A stretch of 9,853 nt of DNA from Pseudomonadota bacterium (GTDB lineage: Bacteria > Pseudomonadota > Alphaproteobacteria > Sphingomonadales > Sphingomonadaceae). Position numbers and translations under genes: made by a program. Position 1 is the first letter of the stretch. Each line of letters begins with the position of its first letter. Positions 6,585 to 9,853 of the stretch are shown in pieces. The stretch is taken from NCBI GenBank assembly GCA_023436615.1, contig JAEZIO010000058.1:1-9853 (forward strand), written 5' to 3'. A model generated the notes under the pieces. That model was not told where the DNA came from. It saw nothing but the letters and a program-made list of their open reading frames with translations, and made no database searches.

Positions 6585-7718
6585 TTGGCAGCGCAGCTTG
6601 AACAATATCGAGGTCGCGAACAGTCGTTCATCAAGCACGACTTTCTCACGCGTTATCTCCAAGCCGCTGCTTACAAAACTCTCCAAGGCCGATCCCGGGT
6701 CTTCAACTTCGTGGACGCCTTCGCTGGCCCATGGAAGGTCACGGCTGGCGACTGCTCTGACGCCTCTTTCGATCAGGCATTGCGGACCTTGGAGGCCGTT
6801 CGAGCTGACTTGGGAAAGCGCGGTCTTTCCGGGTTGAAGATTCGCTTCTGCTTCTGTGAGAAGCGCTGTGACGCGGTCGAGCGTCTCCGAGACTACGCCG
6901 AGAGGCACAGCGGCTTTGAGATTCACGTCTTCCCCGGACCTTTTGAGGATAATCTGACTGGTATTGCCGAGGCGTGTTGCGAGGGTTTCACCTTCACTTT
7001 CATTGATCCAACCGGCTGGAATATCCGGTCAGAGCCGGTGCTCGAGTTCTTGAAGTCAATGCGCGGCGAGTTCTTGCTCAACTTTATGGCCGAGCACCTT
7101 AACCGTCATGCCGAGTATTCGGCGGTCGCCGCGTCCTACGGCAGGTTCCTCGCTGATCCTGATTGGAAAAACCGCTTCAACGCACTCCCCCCACACCTGA
7201 GCAACGAGGAGCGCGTTCTGCTGCTCTTGAAGGATAAGATCAGAACCAGCGGCGCAGCGACTTATCTGCCGGACATGACGATACTGAAACCTCGCGAGAA
7301 CCGGCGCAAAATGCGTTTGGTCCTCGGCACTCATTCGCGAAGAGGCTTGGAGGTGTTCCGCGACGTCCACCAGAAGGTAGAACTCAGCGAGATTCAGACC
7401 CGCAACACGATCAGCGAAGAGACAACCAATCAACCAGCTTTATGGTCAAAGACGGAGGCGAGCGAATCTCAACAAAGAGCTAGCGGCGTCGGATCAGCTG
7501 CTGAGAAGAGCGCTTCGCGGGAAATAGTTCTCCATGCCTTGTCAGCCGGTCCAGCGGTGTTTGAAGATCTCGCCGCTTTGGTAATGGAAGCGCGGCCGAT
7601 GCGCCTTACTCATGTCAAAGACTTGCTGAACGCGATGAAGCGAGAGCGCGCCGTAGCCTTTGAGCTTCCTACGCGAGCGAAGAAACCTCAGGCGGGCACT
7701 CTGATTACCGCTGCCTGA
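6585..7718 (+). CDS. tcmP: TcmP, three-Cys-motif partner protein
   Basis: A 377-residue protein matching the 'three-Cys-motif partner' family, named for regular adjacency to DUF5131 proteins. It opens with YRGREQSFIKHDFLTRYL (residues 8-25), then the Rossmann-like block NFVDAFAGPW (41-50), an acidic residue ending the next strand (E92), and FIDPTGWN (139-146), followed by LNFMAEHLNRH. The pattern resembles a SAM-dependent methyltransferase fold, but activity is not established. Residues from about 310 to the end look like a winged-helix domain (ALSAGPAVFEDLAALV, then VKDLLNAMKRER), separated by a polar linker. Cysteines cluster at C89, C91 and C95, with a C131-C132 pair. The frame is open back to 6234, but the TTG at 6585 has a good ribosome site and matches the family start. 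G+C (about 54%) is well below the left flank. Its 3' end overlaps the convergent methyltransferase gene by 14 bases. Confidence 0.82.
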   Translation: MAAQLEQYRGREQSFIKHDFLTRYLQAAAYKTLQGRSRVFNFVDAFAGPWKVTAGDCSDASFDQALRTLEAVRADLGKRGLSGLKIRFCFCEKRCDAVERLRDYAERHSGFEIHVFPGPFEDNLTGIAEACCEGFTFTFIDPTGWNIRSEPVLEFLKSMRGEFLLNFMAEHLNRHAEYSAVAASYGRFLADPDWKNRFNALPPHLSNEERVLLLLKDKIRTSGAATYLPDMTILKPRENRRKMRLVLGTHSRRGLEVFRDVHQKVELSEIQTRNTISEETTNQPALWSKTEASESQQRASGVGSAAEKSASREIVLHALSAGPAVFEDLAALVMEARPMRLTHVKDLLNAMKRERAVAFELPTRAKKPQAGTLITAA

Positions 7719-9853
7719 CCGACCGCCGCCGCCTCTGAGTAGCGTGGCCCGTAATGTCCAATGGAGCCGCTTCCCGCTCGAAAAGATCGAACAAGAGCTC
7801 GACCCGCTCCCGCTCGAAGTTGAAGCGCGCGCGGCGATAGAGACGGTCAACAGCGCGGTCTAACTGATCGTGCGCTCGTCGCAGTTCAGGCGGCATATTG
7901 TCCGCATCATAAAGCTCGTCGAGCGTGCTCCCGGCGAAGCTCGCGCGGGCATCTAGAACAGCTTGAGCACGTTGCTCGATTTCGGTGCGTCGGCGGTCGT
8001 CCATCTCTGGCCAAGGGAATGAGTTGTAGATTGAAGGCGAATAGCTGTAGTCACTCTTGAGACGACCGCCGACAGTTCGCATCCAGGCCATGTGCATCGC
8101 CGATGTGAGAATGCCGAAGTAGTGCAGCGGGGCACCGGGAATGATCATAAGCTTGTTCGATGCGATCACGGTCGGCGGAAGCATTGTCATCGGAACATAG
8201 TCGCGAGTCTCTGAAGAGACCTCGGGCACAGCGAGGTAGGCAACGTCTGGCTGGCGGTCTTGAGTGAACAAGGTGGGGTAACGCGCATAGTCGCGGACGC
8301 TTGCCGTAGGGCTTTCCAGCCGTCCGTTGCGGACTCGATCGAGTCGCTCTTGCAATGCTTGAGACGCACGGATTTCGGCGGGATCGGCATGCTTTAGCCA
8401 CAGGCACCATCGCCAGTCGCCCGAAATCAGTTCGTCGCCTCCGACATACGGCATTAGCCACCGCGCGGCAGCTGGGTCTCGGCGCAGCAGCTCTGCCCTG
8501 TTGTCCGCGTCCAGGATGAGGTTGCTCGTCGTGACATATCCTCCACCGGGCCTGCGCAGCCTCGCGCCGTCGGTTGGTTGACTGCCTTTGTGCATTTGCA
8601 ATCGGCCCGCCGGTGGCCGCGACCTCGCCGGGACGGAATATTGCGGACCCTCGATGAGATAGCCGTTGATGCGGCTCACCGGCGACGCATGAGGATCACC
8701 CCTGACATCGTGATATTCGTAAATGGTCCGAGGGCGGGAGGCATCCCAAGTCAGGCCGATAATGACGCAGTGAACGGCGGCTTTCCCTCGCGCCTCGCTG
8801 TTCCATTGAAAGGTTCGGTGAGCGAAGTCGATGCTCAGGCCGGTTGAGAAGATTTGAGGCCAGAGAATGCCCGATTGCTCTCCCTGAGTGATGGAGTTGG
8901 TCGAGACGAAACCCACGTCAATCTGGTGATTGGCGTCCGAGTACTCAGCAGCCTTCTTGAACCAACAAGTAACGTAATCAAGCCGGTTTACCTGCCCATT
9001 ATTGCCCCACACCCGGTGCATATCCTGCTGCTGGTCAAGCGTGCGATACTGGTGGCCGCGGAACGGTGGATTCCCGAAAACGTAGGAGCAGTCAGAGGGT
9101 GGAAGGACGACGTTCCAGTCCATTTCAAGCGCATTGCCGACGTGAATGTGCGGCGACCGTCGGAGCGGTATTCGCGCATAGCTCTGGCCGAACTCAACGC
9201 TCAACATGTTGTTCATGATGTGGTCCATCATCCACATCGCAGTCTCGGCGATGCGGGCAGGGAACTCGCCTTTTTCGATCCCGTAAAACTGGTCCACGTT
9301 GATGCGGGATAGCTCAGCAACGTCGAGCTGCCCGCTGAACTGCCCATGCACGTCGCGCTCGTACTCGATCAACTCGCGGAGTAACTCGATCTCCAGCAGT
9401 CGGAGCTCTCGGTACGCGATGATCAAGAAGTTGCCGCACCCGCAAGCTGGATCGAAGAAGCGGAGCCTTCCAAGCCGATCGTGGAATCGTTGAAGTTCGG
9501 TTCTCCTCCGACTGTCCCGCCGAGCTTTAAGCCTCTCGAACTCCGCACGGAGACGGTCCAGGAAAAGCGGCTGGATGACCTTGAGGATGTTGGTTTCGTT
9601 GGTGTAGTGCGCCCCTTGCTCCCGGCGTTCCTCGCGATTCATGACCGATTGGAACAGCGAGCCGAATATCGCAGGCGAGATTTGGGACCAGTCGAAACGG
9701 CAGGTGTCTAGTAGCTTCTCTCGCATCTCCCCGTCGAACGAAGGCAGCCGCAGGTTTTCGCGAAATAGCTCGCCGTTGACGTAGGGGAACTGCTGCAAGT
9801 CCTCGTCTAAGGTAGTCGCGCGCTGATCAACAGGCGTGTCGAGAGTTTGGAAA
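7705..9853 (-). CDS. MmeI-like class I DNA methyltransferase (N-terminus beyond right edge)
   Basis: The frame is open to the right edge, giving 715 visible residues beginning FQTLDTPVDQR. A TTG at 9798 is internal, not a start. The family core is present in order: FPYVNGELF, FGSLFQSVMN and GAHYT; the SAM-binding motif DPACGCGNFL (at 9424-9453); GIEKGEFPARIAETAMWM; and the catalytic NPPF (9061-9072), typical of N6-adenine or N4-cytosine methylation. After the catalytic domain comes a target-recognition-like region (ELISGDWRWCLWL, then DYSYSPSIYNSFPWPE). A helical C-terminus follows (LDELYDADNMPPELRRAH, RVELLFDLF). This matches the MmeI methyltransferase-TRD-C-terminal arrangement. MmeI itself is about 920 residues with an N-terminal nuclease, so roughly 200 residues, including any PD-ExK nuclease, are unseen. 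Whether this is a fused restriction-modification enzyme or a lone methylase is therefore open. It converges on tcmP, with 14 bases of shared sequence at the stops. Confidence 0.85.
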   Translation of the reverse strand, partial: FQTLDTPVDQRATTLDEDLQQFPYVNGELFRENLRLPSFDGEMREKLLDTCRFDWSQISPAIFGSLFQSVMNREERREQGAHYTNETNILKVIQPLFLDRLRAEFERLKARRDSRRRTELQRFHDRLGRLRFFDPACGCGNFLIIAYRELRLLEIELLRELIEYERDVHGQFSGQLDVAELSRINVDQFYGIEKGEFPARIAETAMWMMDHIMNNMLSVEFGQSYARIPLRRSPHIHVGNALEMDWNVVLPPSDCSYVFGNPPFRGHQYRTLDQQQDMHRVWGNNGQVNRLDYVTCWFKKAAEYSDANHQIDVGFVSTNSITQGEQSGILWPQIFSTGLSIDFAHRTFQWNSEARGKAAVHCVIIGLTWDASRPRTIYEYHDVRGDPHASPVSRINGYLIEGPQYSVPARSRPPAGRLQMHKGSQPTDGARLRRPGGGYVTTSNLILDADNRAELLRRDPAAARWLMPYVGGDELISGDWRWCLWLKHADPAEIRASQALQERLDRVRNGRLESPTASVRDYARYPTLFTQDRQPDVAYLAVPEVSSETRDYVPMTMLPPTVIASNKLMIIPGAPLHYFGILTSAMHMAWMRTVGGRLKSDYSYSPSIYNSFPWPEMDDRRRTEIEQRAQAVLDARASFAGSTLDELYDADNMPPELRRAHDQLDRAVDRLYRRARFNFERERVELLFDLFEREAAPLDITGHATQRRRRSVRQR

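Noticed and set aside
6571..6837. ATG overlapping the DUF5131 stop (ATGA), suggesting a frameshifted TcmP start
   Set aside because: That frame gives a serine/arginine-rich peptide that does not continue into TcmP. The TcmP frame is already complete from TTG 6585, so no frameshift is needed.
8578..9312. Plus-strand frames at 8578-8847 and 8854-9312
   Set aside because: They lie opposite the methyltransferase core, including its NPPF motif, and have no independent support.
1..9853. CRISPR array, insertion sequence or integrase gene
   Set aside because: No regularly spaced repeats, transposase motifs or tyrosine-recombinase motifs were found. If an integrase belongs to the island it lies outside the window.

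Overview
The window looks like chromosome from an alphaproteobacterium, most likely a sphingomonad-type organism. Left-half G+C is high (hand counts of five 60-base lines give about 66%). It carries a GST-fold protein matching FzlA, the alphaproteobacterial FtsZ-binding division factor, and start contexts mix ATG, GTG and TTG. Family assignments are by recognition of motifs and overall sequence; no database search was run.

Left region (1-4076, all minus strand) is ordinary chromosome. Read 5'->3' on the minus strand, it holds a hypothetical lipoprotein, a gamma-class carbonic-anhydrase-like hexapeptide-repeat protein (start overlaps the lipoprotein stop by 1 base), FzlA (36 bases on), a 145-base gap, a POT-family peptide/H+ symporter, and a DUF1206 membrane protein one base after the transporter stop, which runs off the left edge. 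Divergently, from 4161 on the plus strand, is a compact SLC13/DASS-type permease that ends at 5483.

The 332-base stretch 5484-5815 looks like an island edge. It holds a perfect 11-bp-stem hairpin, a 21-base match to the 3' end of a bacterial tRNA-Leu gene (one base short, reading on the minus strand), and a tandem pair of 12-base GGCCCCC repeats of the kind expected at an integrase attachment region. G+C then falls to about 54% in the tcmP gene.

Right region (5816-9853) is an accessory modification/defence-like cassette. A DUF5131 (phage Gp37/Gp68) protein with a Cys-X6-Cys-X2-Cys motif is translationally coupled to TcmP, the 'three-Cys-motif partner', which has a methyltransferase-like Rossmann half and a probable winged-helix tail. 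Converging on them, with a 14-base tail-to-tail overlap, is a large MmeI-like N6-adenine/N4-cytosine-type DNA methyltransferase (DPACGCG and NPPF motifs) whose N-terminus lies outside the window. The DUF5131-TcmP pair has, as far as I know, no established biochemical role. It is the best candidate here for an undescribed system, plausibly a radical-SAM-like nucleic-acid modification pair beside a restriction-modification enzyme.
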